Source: Chitinophagaceae bacterium | GTDB taxonomy: Bacteria; Bacteroidota; Bacteroidia; Chitinophagales; Chitinophagaceae | Length of the DNA: 64,000 nucleotides | NCBI GenBank assembly: GCA_016710745.1 | Contig: JADJVB010000012.1 | Span: forward strand, 434,001-498,000 | Direction: 5' to 3' | Shown: positions 1-8,257 of the stretch, piece by piece | How the letters are laid out: each line of letters starts with the position of its first letter | Numbering within the stretch: position 1 is the first letter of the stretch | Translations under genes and position numbers: made by a program | Notes under the pieces: model-generated | Told to the model about the DNA's origin: nothing | Database searches by the model: none | The model's input: only the letters and a program-made list of their open reading frames with translations

Positions 1-71
1 GTTTGTTTTTCTTTGATCAACTGATCGAAACTATATACCGAGGGTTCTGATTTTACCAGCCAATATGCCAT
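1..71 (-). CDS. EVE domain-containing protein (N-terminal fragment)
   Basis: Only the first 23 codons lie in the window; the gene runs off the left edge. The minus strand from 71 reads MAYWLVKSEPSVYSFDQL and then IKEKQ. The YWLVKSEP start is the hallmark of EVE-domain proteins (thymocyte nuclear protein 1 type, PUA-like fold), thought to bind modified nucleic-acid bases. Seen: the motif and an ATG preceded by a good promoter (111-139). The family assignment rests on this short N-terminus alone, but the motif is distinctive. The rest of the gene cannot be judged. Confidence 0.75.
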   Translation of the reverse strand, partial: MAYWLVKSEPSVYSFDQLIKEKQ

Positions 72-110
72 GTTTGTAACAAATTAATTAGGATGAGTTA
101 AGACCAGGTT

Positions 111-139
111 CAAAAGTAAAGATATTAGTTGAGTTACAA
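111..139 (-). promoter_or_regulatory. Bacteroidota-type promoter of the EVE-domain gene
   Basis: On the minus strand TTG (137-139) is followed after 18 bases by TACTTTTG (111-118). This matches the known Bacteroidota vegetative promoter, TTG then about 19 bases then TAnnTTTG. The start codon lies 39 bases downstream. No transcript data; inference from sequence. Confidence 0.55.
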
Positions 140-309
140 TTAAACAGGTCTGTAACGGTGGCGCTCATCAACAGAGGAATTATCTATGCAATAAGATATA
201 TTGAAGTATTTTGAATTAACCTGTGGTTCGTCAGCTGGCAAGGAATTGGTCAGTTACCAGTTGCTGGTGCAGCCATTATTTTTGATAAAAGTTTAATTAT
301 AACAACGAA

Positions 310-348
310 AAAGCCGCCGGAGTTTTCAAGAAAACTACCAACGGCTTT
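310..348 (-). terminator. Rho-independent terminator, probably bidirectional
   Basis: AAAGCCG (310-316) pairs with CGGCTTT (342-348) and an inner AGTTTTC/GAAAACT stem (321-336) extends the hairpin. On the minus strand it is followed by TTTTTCG, placing it 50 bases past the stop of the 400-822 gene. The plus strand also has a T run after it. Confidence 0.6.
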
Positions 349-399
349 ATTTTTTTACTGAAGGTTTAAATTGGGGTAATATTATTAAACAATTTTTTT

Positions 400-822
400 T
401 TAATTCGACTGCACTTTTACAACTTCGCTAAAAACGACCTGTCCGTACTCATCTACCTGCTTTAAACGATAATAAGCAGTTTTGCCATTTTTCAATACGG
501 AAACATCTTCTTTAAATGAATATCTTTTTCCACTGCCTGGTGTGTTAAAGCCGTCTAAAACCAAGGCTACCACATCGAATTTTTTTAAGTCAGACGATCT
601 TTCCACCTCAAAATGGCCGTTATTTACTTCGGCTACGGTGTTCCAGTCAATAAGCACAGATTTTTCGGTTACACGTGCTTTTATTGATTGAGTTACCACT
701 TTTTCAACGGGGATTAATGATTCGGATCTGGTAGTAGCCGAAACAAACGTAGCGTTAAACAGGCAATAGCTGATAAAAGCAAGTGATTTTGCGGCAAGCC
801 TTAAGTTAAAATTCATTTTCAT
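400..822 (-). CDS. Small exported protein with fibronectin III-like domain
   Basis: A 140-residue protein with an N-terminal signal peptide (hydrophobic stretch about residues 9-28, ending ...SATT). The mature part carries the Bacteroidota Fn3-like module usually found just before a type IX secretion C-terminal domain: IDWNTVAEVNNGHFEVERS, then YYRLKQVDEYGQ, then FSEVVKV at the end. It stops where the sorting domain would normally begin, so either it is exported by Sec alone or it is a shortened relative. ATG codons at 822 and 816 are both possible. It sits alone, followed by a strong hairpin. Function unknown; the domain assignment is by motif recognition. Confidence 0.7.
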   Translation of the reverse strand: MKMNFNLRLAAKSLAFISYCLFNATFVSATTRSESLIPVEKVVTQSIKARVTEKSVLIDWNTVAEVNNGHFEVERSSDLKKFDVVALVLDGFNTPGSGKRYSFKEDVSVLKNGKTAYYRLKQVDEYGQVVFSEVVKVQSN

Positions 823-1152
823 AAGTTAGTTTAAGTTAAGTTTTTGGCGAAAACCGCAATAAATCATGTCAGTAATTTTACGGTAATTCGAGTGTAAAAC
901 GCAATTCGATAAAGTTTTATTGTATAATTGGTATGCTTTATTTTTCACCGGTAGTGAAATCAGCAAAAAAAAGGGGGTAAATATTTCCTTCTTAAATCCT
1001 GAATAATACACAAATCATTGAATTATAAAGGAATAAGAATCTGTCCAGATTATTTTTGAAAAAGATGCATATTCCAGCATTTGTTTGAAAATTACCAATA
1101 TAATTAGGAATTATATTGGCAATGGCTGATTAAAAAGTGCTTAATTGCCTGG
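823..1152. other. Gene-free stretch
   Basis: About 330 bases between the small exported protein and the methyltransferase. The only structure I see is the AT-rich perfect hairpin at 1095-1119. A 61-codon reading frame on the minus strand (826-1011) has no family signature and is probably chance. Confidence 0.5.
1095..1119 (-). terminator. AT-rich hairpin, weak terminator candidate
   Basis: CCAATATAAT (1095-1104) and ATTATATTGG (1110-1119) form a perfect 10-bp stem with a 5-base loop, 34 bases past the methyltransferase stop. The stem is AT-rich and followed on the minus strand only by TAATTTTC, so termination is uncertain. Confidence 0.35.
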
Positions 1153-1812
1153 TTACGACTTAACTGCCACCAAAATATTGTTCTCTAAATTTAGGATCTG
1201 ACCATCCATGTCAAAACCGGGTTCCTGGTTTTCGATTTGATCAATTATATTAAATCCATTGACAACAAGCAGGTTAGCAGCTTCTGCCAGGGAATACTGT
1301 TTAAAGCCGTATTTGGTAAAAGGGAATTTTTCTGATTGATGTTTGGGACGGAACGCTATTATAAACTCTCCACCGGGTTTTAATATTCTGCCCAGATTTT
1401 GTAACATCGATTTTTCCTCCTCCCAGAAGTATATGGTATTCACGGTGAATATTTTGTCAAATGTATCGTCGGCAAATTTCGTTGTATTTACATCGCCATG
1501 TACAAATCGGGCTCTTCCGGCTTCGATCCATCGGGCATTTAATTTTCGGGCCTCAAATACCATAAGTTCAGAGAAGTCGAGCCCGGTATACCTGATGGTT
1601 TCCGATCTCTCCAGGATCTCTTTTACATAATACCCATTAGCCATGCCTATTTCTAAAATAGAATCATTTGTACCGGCATTTAATATTTTTAAGGTTTCCT
1701 GTATGATATGATAGTTCAAGTTAGACATCCAATCAGCCGTTGCTAAACCTTCATTTCCCGAAGGTTTTCGAAGCTGAGCTGCCATTATTTTGAATTTTTC
1801 TTCGTCTGTCAT
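1153..1812 (-). CDS. Class I SAM-dependent methyltransferase
   Basis: A 219-residue soluble protein. SAM-binding motif I is visible as LEIGMANG (about 53-60), followed by GLDFS (77-81), GD at 106-107, the motif IV region FDKIFTVNTIYFW (118-130) and LKPGGEF (144-150). This is the Methyltransf_11/25 layout of small-molecule methyltransferases. The substrate cannot be read from the sequence. The gene is monocistronic, with a good promoter at 1828-1857 and a possible weak terminator after it. The start is the only ATG that keeps the N-terminal helix. Confidence 0.85.
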   Translation of the reverse strand: MTDEEKFKIMAAQLRKPSGNEGLATADWMSNLNYHIIQETLKILNAGTNDSILEIGMANGYYVKEILERSETIRYTGLDFSELMVFEARKLNARWIEAGRARFVHGDVNTTKFADDTFDKIFTVNTIYFWEEEKSMLQNLGRILKPGGEFIIAFRPKHQSEKFPFTKYGFKQYSLAEAANLLVVNGFNIIDQIENQEPGFDMDGQILNLENNILVAVKS

Positions 1813-1827
1813 GTTGGTTTGATGTTG

Positions 1828-1857
1828 TAAAATTAGCTAACAGATCATAAAATCCAA
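1828..1857 (-). promoter_or_regulatory. Bacteroidota-type promoter of the methyltransferase
   Basis: Minus-strand TTG (1855-1857), 19 bases, then TAATTTTA (1828-1835), one base away from TAnnTTTG. The ATG follows 15 bases later, so the leader would be very short. Confidence 0.45.
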
Positions 1858-2018
1858 CGGAATTATGATTTTTCGGGTATCGTAACGGGTTACCAGCGAA
1901 CCAGGAGCTCATTTAAATGAGACATTGTATGAAAAAGCAGCCAATGCAAAACATAACGGATACCCGATATATACCCCCCGTATTTGCCGGCGCAAAAAAG
2001 ATTTCATCCTCAGCCAAA

Positions 2019-2741
2019 TTATTCCCATCCACTGGCCAGTACATCGGCCAGGTGCATGGTTTGCAGGGGTAGTTTTTTGTTTTTGATAAAACCGTCCAGT
2101 TGCATCAGGCAACTTAAATCGGTAGAGATGATATATTCAGCCCCGGTTTCCAGGGCGTTGTTTATTTTTTGGTCGGCCATACCGGCCGATATGGTATCAA
2201 ATTTTACCGCGAAGGTTCCGCCAAAACCGCAACAGGTTTCAACATCGTTCATTTCAACCAATTGAAGTCCTTTTACAAAATTCAGTAATGTACGCGGACC
2301 TGTTTTGATTTTGCATTCCCGCAGTGCGGCGCAACTATCGTGATAAGTGGCTTTTCCATTAAGAACTGCACCAAAATTTTCTATTTTTAAAACGTCAGTT
2401 AAAAACTCGCTGAATTCATAAATACGTTTGCCCAGTTCTTTCACTTCGTTATGTTGTGATGAATTTTCAAAAATCTTGCTGTAATAATTTCGTACAAAAC
2501 CTACACAACTGGCGCTGGGAGCAACAATATAATCAGCACCTTCAAAATCCTTGATAAATTTGCTGCATACATCTCTTGATTCATCCCAAAATCCGGCGTT
2601 AAAGGCCGGCTGGCCGCAACAGGTCTGATTGGTATTGTATACCACTTCACAACAGGCTTTTTCCAGCACTTTAACCATATTGAAGGCCGTTTGCGGGTAT
2701 AGCTGGTCAACAAAACAAGGTATAAATAGCTGAACTTTCAT
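2019..2741 (-). CDS. lutA: LutA/YkgE-like (Fe-S)-binding oxidoreductase subunit
   Basis: A 240-residue protein with two cysteine-rich CCG domains: QTCCGQP (about 39-45) and ETCCGFGG (169-175), plus further cysteines at 9, 30-31, 59 and 79. This is the layout of LutA, the subunit of the LutABC L-lactate oxidation complex that probably binds Fe-S clusters, and of the related heterodisulfide reductase domain. No lutB or lutC lies next to it, so the electron partner is elsewhere or the role differs. Its ATG overlaps the stop of the upstream lipoprotein gene (TAATG), which implies translational coupling. Confidence 0.8.
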   Translation of the reverse strand: MKVQLFIPCFVDQLYPQTAFNMVKVLEKACCEVVYNTNQTCCGQPAFNAGFWDESRDVCSKFIKDFEGADYIVAPSASCVGFVRNYYSKIFENSSQHNEVKELGKRIYEFSEFLTDVLKIENFGAVLNGKATYHDSCAALRECKIKTGPRTLLNFVKGLQLVEMNDVETCCGFGGTFAVKFDTISAGMADQKINNALETGAEYIISTDLSCLMQLDGFIKNKKLPLQTMHLADVLASGWE

Positions 2742-3178
2742 TATTGTTTCTGGGTCTTTAAGAAGGCTTTCAGGCTTAGTTTTTTATCCTCCACCGGATC
2801 GTACACCTTTATTTCGAGGGTTTTGGGGTTTACAAAAAAACGGTAATAGGTTTCAAAACGATCATCGCCATTATATCCGGCCTGAACCGAAATATCTGAC
2901 TCATGCTCTTGTGGATCCTCCAGCATATAGGCTATTCCATGCCGGTGATTACTGAAAGAGTCGATATATTGATTACTTTTTATGATAAAGGGCAATTTCG
3001 AAAGGGCATTGGTGATCCTGTTTTCCAAAGCCGTATCCGTAAATGAATGGATATAATTCAATGTAGTATCCGTCTTTGCAGCCTGAACAATGGTGTCTGT
3101 TTTTGCAATCCCGGTTTCCTCCGCATTATTGCAGGCAGAAAAAAATATCAGCCACAGTAAGAAAATAAAGTTTCTCAT
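2741..3178 (-). CDS. Small lipoprotein of unknown function
   Basis: A 145-residue protein with a lipoprotein signal: a hydrophobic stretch, then FFSAC with the lipid-acceptor cysteine at residue 16. The mature part is polar, with no domain I recognise; it resembles small periplasmic proteins with a mixed alpha/beta fold. It lies 5 bases after ribH and overlaps the lutA start by one base, so ribH, this gene and lutA are probably co-transcribed. The link between the three is only positional. Function unknown. Confidence 0.65.
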   Translation of the reverse strand: MRNFIFLLWLIFFSACNNAEETGIAKTDTIVQAAKTDTTLNYIHSFTDTALENRITNALSKLPFIIKSNQYIDSFSNHRHGIAYMLEDPQEHESDISVQAGYNGDDRFETYYRFFVNPKTLEIKVYDPVEDKKLSLKAFLKTQKQ

Positions 3179-3183
3179 GTTAA

Positions 3184-3675
3184 CTATTTATAGGTACCTG
3201 TTAACGAGATCATTTTGAGTGCTGTAATGGCTGCCTCCTCGCCTTTGTGTCCGTGACTGCCTCCGGTTCTTTCATCTATCTGCTCTTGATTGTCTACCGT
3301 TAAAACGCCAAATATGGTGGGTACAGGCAGTGATAAATTCAATTGCGTTACACCGTCGGTAATCGCCCGGCAAACATATTCAAAATGTGGCGTACCGCCC
3401 CTGAGCACACAAGCCAATGCAATAAAAGCATGCGGTTTATCCTCTTTGTATTTGTGTAATTCCCAGTATTTCTTTATGGCAAACGGAATTTCAAAAGAGC
3501 CAGGTACTTCAATGATCTTATAGTGAACTTTGTTTTCTTTTAAAATCTGCACGCAGCCTGTTTCGAGTTTATCGATGGTTTCTTTATTCCAGGCCGTACG
3601 CACAATAATAACACAGGCATCCGTTGGTATCTGGATGCCTGTAAAATTATATAAGTTTGACAAACCTGTCGACAT
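3184..3675 (-). CDS. ribH: 6,7-dimethyl-8-ribityllumazine synthase
   Basis: RibH joins the ribityl-amino-pyrimidinedione to dihydroxybutanone phosphate, the penultimate step of riboflavin synthesis, as a cytosolic oligomer. Visible motifs with the start used here (163 residues): aromatic W29 that stacks on the substrate, VPGSFEIP (57-64), CVLRGGTPHFEYV (89-101) with the catalytic histidine, FGVLT (122-126) and GGSHGHKG (138-145) of the phosphate site. A start 33 bases upstream (3708) is also open, but the ATG at 3675 gives the usual family length. No other rib gene is nearby. It heads a likely operon with the lipoprotein and lutA. Confidence 0.93.
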   Translation of the reverse strand: MSTGLSNLYNFTGIQIPTDACVIIVRTAWNKETIDKLETGCVQILKENKVHYKIIEVPGSFEIPFAIKKYWELHKYKEDKPHAFIALACVLRGGTPHFEYVCRAITDGVTQLNLSLPVPTIFGVLTVDNQEQIDERTGGSHGHKGEEAAITALKMISLTGTYK

Positions 3676-3827
3676 GTTATAAGTTATAATCCCGATGCAA
3701 CCGGGCATGAGTCTTTAGACATTGCTCAAATATGCTGAAATTCTTCAAGTTACCCTTAGAAGCTCTTAAGAAAAAGGTTACCTAACTGCCAATTGCTTAT
3801 AGTCTATTGCCCATTGTTTACCCACCC

Positions 3828-4544
3828 CTACTTCACTACCCCTAAACTGCCCAAATATTTATCTACATCGCCTGAGCTTACCCGCTGACTGGCCGGATAT
3901 TTATCTTTTAATTTCTGAAAAATATCGGTTGCTTCTTTAGTTTTTCCCAATGCGTCGGCATAACGGCCTGCTATGAACATCGCTTCGGCAGCCATTCCTT
4001 CATCCAGGTCGGATACATTGCCCGCTTTTTCGTAATAATCCAATGCCTCACTGGTTTTCTTTTGCTCAGCATAAGCGTGTCCAAGCAGCATATAGGCCTT
4101 ACTTTGTATCTGGCTGGCACCGTTTCCGTCAAATTCTTTCAAATGTTTAACAGCTTTATCATACTGTTTCAAATTAAGGTAGCAGGCACCGATCATGTAT
4201 TCAGCCCGGTTACCCGATTTGGTTCCACCATAGTTGTCGGCAATTTTCAACAAACCGGTTACCCCGGCCGCTTTATTACCATTAAGTACCATATTCACCG
4301 TATCAGCACTAAAGCTTGATCCCCCAGCCATCAACCCAAATAATTTTTCGGCGGGAAAGATCTGGTCCGAAGCGGCTTTTTCATTGGGGATTTGAACGAA
4401 ATATTTGTACCCGAGGTAACCGCCTAAAGCAACGATTACAACCGAACCAACAATAATGATTTTTTTACTGTAAGCTGCCCAAAAACCTTTTGCTTTTTCC
4501 ACAATTTCCGAAGCATCTAATTGCTCTGATTTCTTATCTGCCAT
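3828..4544 (-). CDS. TPR-repeat single-pass membrane protein
   Basis: A 238-residue protein with a short polar N-terminus, one membrane helix at about residues 28-50 and a C-terminal tetratricopeptide region (repeats around 110-220, e.g. KAYMLLGHAYAEQKKTSEALDYYEKA split over two helices). The topology resembles the YfgM/tetratricopeptide-21-like family, anchored in the inner membrane with the TPR domain outside. The partner is unknown. It lies between ribH and pdhA on the same strand, with 55 bases to the pdhA stop. Role beyond protein-protein contact cannot be read. Confidence 0.8.
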   Translation of the reverse strand: MADKKSEQLDASEIVEKAKGFWAAYSKKIIIVGSVVIVALGGYLGYKYFVQIPNEKAASDQIFPAEKLFGLMAGGSSFSADTVNMVLNGNKAAGVTGLLKIADNYGGTKSGNRAEYMIGACYLNLKQYDKAVKHLKEFDGNGASQIQSKAYMLLGHAYAEQKKTSEALDYYEKAGNVSDLDEGMAAEAMFIAGRYADALGKTKEATDIFQKLKDKYPASQRVSSGDVDKYLGSLGVVK

Positions 4545-4598
4545 TTTAAATTTAGTATTTATAAAAATTAGTAATTAAAATTCGTATTTTATTGTATA

Positions 4599-5591
4599 TT
4601 AGTCTATTATAAATGGATAATCCTCCTGCATATAAACATCTTTCAGTAGTTCACTGTCATCGGGCCATGGACTCTCTTCTGCAAATTTTACACATTCATC
4701 AACTTCGTTTTTAACGCGGTCATTGATCACCTCAAATTCATCATCAGTTACCTTATACTGGGTTTTCAGCACATTCATCGTGTGTTCGATGGGATCTTTT
4801 TCTTTATATTGCTCCAATTCGTCCTTGGTACGGTATTTCTGAGGATCACTCATACTGTGGCCTTTATAACGATAGGTTTTGATTTCCAGTAAAGTGGGGC
4901 CGCCTTTTTCCCTTGCCCGGTTAACTGCTCTTAATACACCGTTGTGTACATCTTCCGGGCTCATACCGTCAATACTGTCGCTGGGCATTTCGTAGGCATC
5001 TGCCATTTTATATATATCCAGTGTTTTACTGGTACGGGCCACCGAAGTACCCATGGCATAATGGTTATTTTCGCAGATGAAAACAACGGGAAGATCCCAA
5101 AGCATGGCCATATTGAATGTTTCATGCAACATACCCTGCCTGGCAGCGCCATCGCCAAAAAAGCAAAGCACCACATTACTCGTACCGCGGTACTTTTCGG
5201 CAAAGGCCAAACCCGCACCGGTACCAATTTGTGCACCAACAATACCATGACCGCCAAAGAAATTCTCTTTTAAACCAAAAAAGTGCATACTGCCACCTTT
5301 ACCCTTACTGCATCCCGTAGCTTTACCATATAACTCAGCCATACAGGCCTTGGGTGTAATTCCCTTGGCAATGGCCAATGCATGATCGCGGTAGGCAGTA
5401 ATAAACTTGTCCTCCGGTACCGTTGCAGTCATACATCCTGCGGCAACTGCCTCCTGCCCGATGTACAGGTGACAAAAGCCCCGAATTTTCTGCATACCAT
5501 ACAACTGGCCTGTCTTTTCCTCGAAGCGGCGCAACAGCAGCATCAATTCGTACCAGTATAAATAGGTTTCTTTAGAAAATTTAGTAGCCAA
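4599..5591 (-). CDS. pdhA: Pyruvate dehydrogenase E1 component, alpha subunit
   Basis: A 330-residue thiamine-diphosphate enzyme subunit that decarboxylates pyruvate in the PDH complex with the beta subunit at 14756-15739. The TPP-binding motif runs from GDG (146-148) to ENN (174-176); SKGKGGSMH (95-103) and the loop GTSVARTS (181-188) are typical of E1 alpha. The start appears to be TTG at 5591: an in-frame stop lies three codons upstream, the next ATG (codon 17) would cut off the conserved KETYLYWYELM helix, and no other start is available. A TATCTTTG box lies 20 bases upstream. The gene is separated from pdhB, whereas the pair is often adjacent. Confidence 0.93.
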   Translation of the reverse strand: MATKFSKETYLYWYELMLLLRRFEEKTGQLYGMQKIRGFCHLYIGQEAVAAGCMTATVPEDKFITAYRDHALAIAKGITPKACMAELYGKATGCSKGKGGSMHFFGLKENFFGGHGIVGAQIGTGAGLAFAEKYRGTSNVVLCFFGDGAARQGMLHETFNMAMLWDLPVVFICENNHYAMGTSVARTSKTLDIYKMADAYEMPSDSIDGMSPEDVHNGVLRAVNRAREKGGPTLLEIKTYRYKGHSMSDPQKYRTKDELEQYKEKDPIEHTMNVLKTQYKVTDDEFEVINDRVKNEVDECVKFAEESPWPDDSELLKDVYMQEDYPFIID

Positions 5592-5611
5592 TGGGTTTTA
5601 AATTTAGGCGG

Positions 5612-5619
5612 CAAAGATA
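5612..5619 (-). promoter_or_regulatory. TAnnTTTG box upstream of pdhA
   Basis: TATCTTTG on the minus strand, 20 bases before the TTG start codon of pdhA, followed by GCCGCC. No clear TTG at the -33 position. The same TATCTTTGCGGC-like layout occurs before ndk. Confidence 0.4.
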
Positions 5620-5697
5620 AGGGAGAAATGGGAATTTGTGATAGAGAAATCGTAATTGCCGGACGGGAATAAAAATTACCGGATTATGCGAAAAATC

Positions 5698-8136
5698 TTA
5701 CCTGATCAGTAAGATATTCCCTGCGTATTTGAGCGATTGGCCATCGTTCGTTCTGAAACTGATCTGGTATATATAATTTGATGGAGATTGTTGTTGGTTT
5801 TTAAATCTTCCATCCCAACCCTGCGCCAGGTCCCTGGTTTGAAATATGAGTTGGCCTACACGATTATACACCCGTAATTCGTACTCTGTAATTTCAACGT
5901 TTACGGTTGGTTTAAAATAGTCGTTAACTCCGTCATTATTTGGGGTAAACGCATTGGGTATGCCTATTGGAATACAATTTCTTTCCTGAACCGTCAACGA
6001 ATCTGTACCCGTACAATTGTTATAATCGGTTACCGTCAAATAGTAATTACCCGAATGTCTGATATCAATATTCGCGGTTGTAGCTCCCGTGTTCCAGTTG
6101 TAGGATTTATATCCCGGCACTTTAATTTGATATACATTTCCGGAACACAATTGTTGGTTATCGGGCAAAAAATTGGCTGGCAACGGAATAATATCCAAAA
6201 CCCTGATCCTTGCAGACGCTTTACAGTTAAATTGATTGGTGACGGTTACCATATATGTACCCGGCATCGACACCCTGTAATGGGGATTGGTGCTCAAATC
6301 CTGCCATAGGTAGGTACTAAATATTCCCGGATCGAGCAGTATAGTTTCCCCGGCACAAATATTCCGGTCGCGGCCGATATCCGGTTTTGGTTTTTCCCGA
6401 ACAGTTAAATGGGTAATAGTCACCGAATCGCAGCCCGCAGCAGTTCGCAGGGTATCATAATAAATACCGGTTTTGCTTTGCAAATAGCCTCCTGCCAGGT
6501 ATAATTCGCCCTGGCAAATATCGATGGCCACATTGTTTGTTATTCGGGAAATGGTAAGATTTAGCTTGATGACTATACTATCGCAACCGAAACTATTCAG
6601 TATCAGGTATGTGTAGATGCCCGAACTATCGTAGGTTTTATTATACAGGGTAAACGACGTGCAGGTTTGAATATTTAATGTTTCAGTTAATGCGGCATCG
6701 GGGCATTGCCGTAACTTTTGAATAAAAATTTCGCTCTTCCCGGCCGAACTTAATTTTAATTCATCGGGACCCGGGTCAAAATCAATGGTACCCTCGTAGG
6801 TACCAACCACGTATACATTGTAGCGCTGATCAACCCGTAGTGAATAGCCACTTCCAAAAAAAGGGCCGGTGGCAGGCGCTACCCATATAAATTCGCCCGC
6901 CGAAGAAAGTTTTAGTGTGAAAATGTCGGGATCGCCAAGGGCGGTCAGGCTGTAAACACCGGGGCCTGGGTCAAAATCGGCCGTACCGTTATAATGACCG
7001 GTTAAATAAATATTATCAGCTGCGTCCTCTTCTATACCAAATACCTGTTGGTAAGAGGGGCCGCCAATTTGTTTAACCCAGATAAAATTTAAATCCAGAT
7101 CGAATTTGGCAATGAAAATATCATCATCGTCAACCGGCGAATTTAGCAGTTCTATCCCGGGGCCGGGGTCAAAATCTGCTTCCCCATCAAAATACCCGGC
7201 AATATAAAGATGATCTGTTTTGTCGATCTTCAAACTGTTAGCCCGCACCCGGCTGTTACCCCCCATCTGTACCGCATTTTTAAAATTACCGCTGGCATCG
7301 AGTTTCAAAACAAAACCATCACCAAAAGCATTCGACGTTAAATTAAATGTTGAGGAGCCGGGGTCGAAATCGGCTGTTAACCAAAAGAATCCCGTGCTAT
7401 ACACATTTTGAAACTCGTCTAAACCCAAAGAAAATGCTACATCTGACGAGGGGCCTCCTATTCTTTTTGCCCAAATCAGGTTTCCGCTGTTGTTTAACTT
7501 GCACACGAAAATGTCGGTAGAACCCGCCGACGTGAGGTTAAACACGCCGGCGCCGGGATCAAAATCAGCCGTATTTTCGAAATAACCGTTGATGTAGATA
7601 TTTCCAAACCTGTCGAGTTTGATTGCGTTGCAAAATTCATTGGTTGGGCCGCCAAAACTTTTTGCCCAAATAAAATTTCCGTTATTATCGTATTTACAAA
7701 CAAAAATATCCTCATTACCCTTTGAGGTTAAGTTGGCCACTCCCGGGCCCGGATCAAAATCGGACGTTCCAAAATAAATGCCGGTGATATATATGTAGCC
7801 CAGGCCATCCACCACAATGGCATAGCCGGCCTGGTACCTGAAATCGCCAATACCCTTGGCCCAGATCAGTTTTCCGCTTGAATCGTATTTCGACAGAAAC
7901 GCATCTTCAGCATTAACCGAAACCAGGTTGGTAACGCTCAGGCCCGGGTCAAAATCGACTGTGGTAGAAAAATATCCGGTTGCGTATATATTTCCGGCAG
8001 AGTCGAGCGTTATCGCCCGGCATGCATCATAGGAATCTCCTGCCAGGCTGTTAACCCAATCGAGTTTTACCGATTGTGATGAAACCGGCGCCGTATAAAG
8101 TAAAAAAAAAGCTGATATCGCTAATATATTTCTCAT
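5698..8136 (-). CDS. Secreted seven-repeat beta-propeller protein with T9SS gliding-type C-terminal domain
   Basis: An 812-residue exported protein. After a signal peptide (about 1-20) come seven repeats of about 65 residues, each with a DSxGNxYxTGxF-like strand and a DFDPG turn, matching SBBP beta-propeller repeats; seven copies fit one seven-bladed propeller. Next are two modules ending in GCDSI and GCDSV, two Ig-like modules (ICAGE...; LCSGN...), and a C-terminal CHU_C/type B sorting domain with PNAFTPNNDGVND and a final GNILLIR. Type B domains direct export by the type IX system. Likely cell-surface or released; ligand unknown. The gene is divergent from recF. Confidence 0.87.
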   Translation of the reverse strand: MRNILAISAFFLLYTAPVSSQSVKLDWVNSLAGDSYDACRAITLDSAGNIYATGYFSTTVDFDPGLSVTNLVSVNAEDAFLSKYDSSGKLIWAKGIGDFRYQAGYAIVVDGLGYIYITGIYFGTSDFDPGPGVANLTSKGNEDIFVCKYDNNGNFIWAKSFGGPTNEFCNAIKLDRFGNIYINGYFENTADFDPGAGVFNLTSAGSTDIFVCKLNNSGNLIWAKRIGGPSSDVAFSLGLDEFQNVYSTGFFWLTADFDPGSSTFNLTSNAFGDGFVLKLDASGNFKNAVQMGGNSRVRANSLKIDKTDHLYIAGYFDGEADFDPGPGIELLNSPVDDDDIFIAKFDLDLNFIWVKQIGGPSYQQVFGIEEDAADNIYLTGHYNGTADFDPGPGVYSLTALGDPDIFTLKLSSAGEFIWVAPATGPFFGSGYSLRVDQRYNVYVVGTYEGTIDFDPGPDELKLSSAGKSEIFIQKLRQCPDAALTETLNIQTCTSFTLYNKTYDSSGIYTYLILNSFGCDSIVIKLNLTISRITNNVAIDICQGELYLAGGYLQSKTGIYYDTLRTAAGCDSVTITHLTVREKPKPDIGRDRNICAGETILLDPGIFSTYLWQDLSTNPHYRVSMPGTYMVTVTNQFNCKASARIRVLDIIPLPANFLPDNQQLCSGNVYQIKVPGYKSYNWNTGATTANIDIRHSGNYYLTVTDYNNCTGTDSLTVQERNCIPIGIPNAFTPNNDGVNDYFKPTVNVEITEYELRVYNRVGQLIFQTRDLAQGWDGRFKNQQQSPSNYIYQISFRTNDGQSLKYAGNILLIR

Positions 8137-8257
8137 TAATTCAATTAAACGAAAAAAACAGCCTCTTGGTTTACTGCTGTTGCCTGTTTCGGCAATATTA
8201 AATATACCAAATTATCGGCATTACCGCAGCGCAGATACATTGTGTATATTGCAGCCT

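Larger units (their letters stand above)
72..399. other. Gene-free stretch with promoter and terminator
   Basis: This 328-base gap holds the EVE-gene promoter (111-139) at its left and a strong hairpin (310-348) at its right. Between 140 and 309 all frames are broken by stops and I see no RNA-gene signature or repeat. Confidence 0.6.

Noticed and set aside
826..1011. 61-codon minus-strand frame
   Set aside because: No recognisable family, no promoter box, lies in an AT-rich gap; probably chance.
1909..2112. 67-codon minus-strand frame overlapping the end of lutA
   Set aside because: Overlaps lutA in another frame and has no coding features of its own.
3676..3708. Longer ribH start at 3708
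   Set aside because: Would add 11 residues without family support; the ATG at 3675 gives the normal length.
3709..3827. Possible repeat of the type CTGCCAATTGC in the gap before ribH
   Set aside because: Only one copy seen and no clear inverted partner; left out of the repeat families.
8180..8257. 26-residue extension of RecF
   Set aside because: RecF proteins begin near the KISITQFRNY motif; the extension is not conserved-looking and covers the intergenic region.
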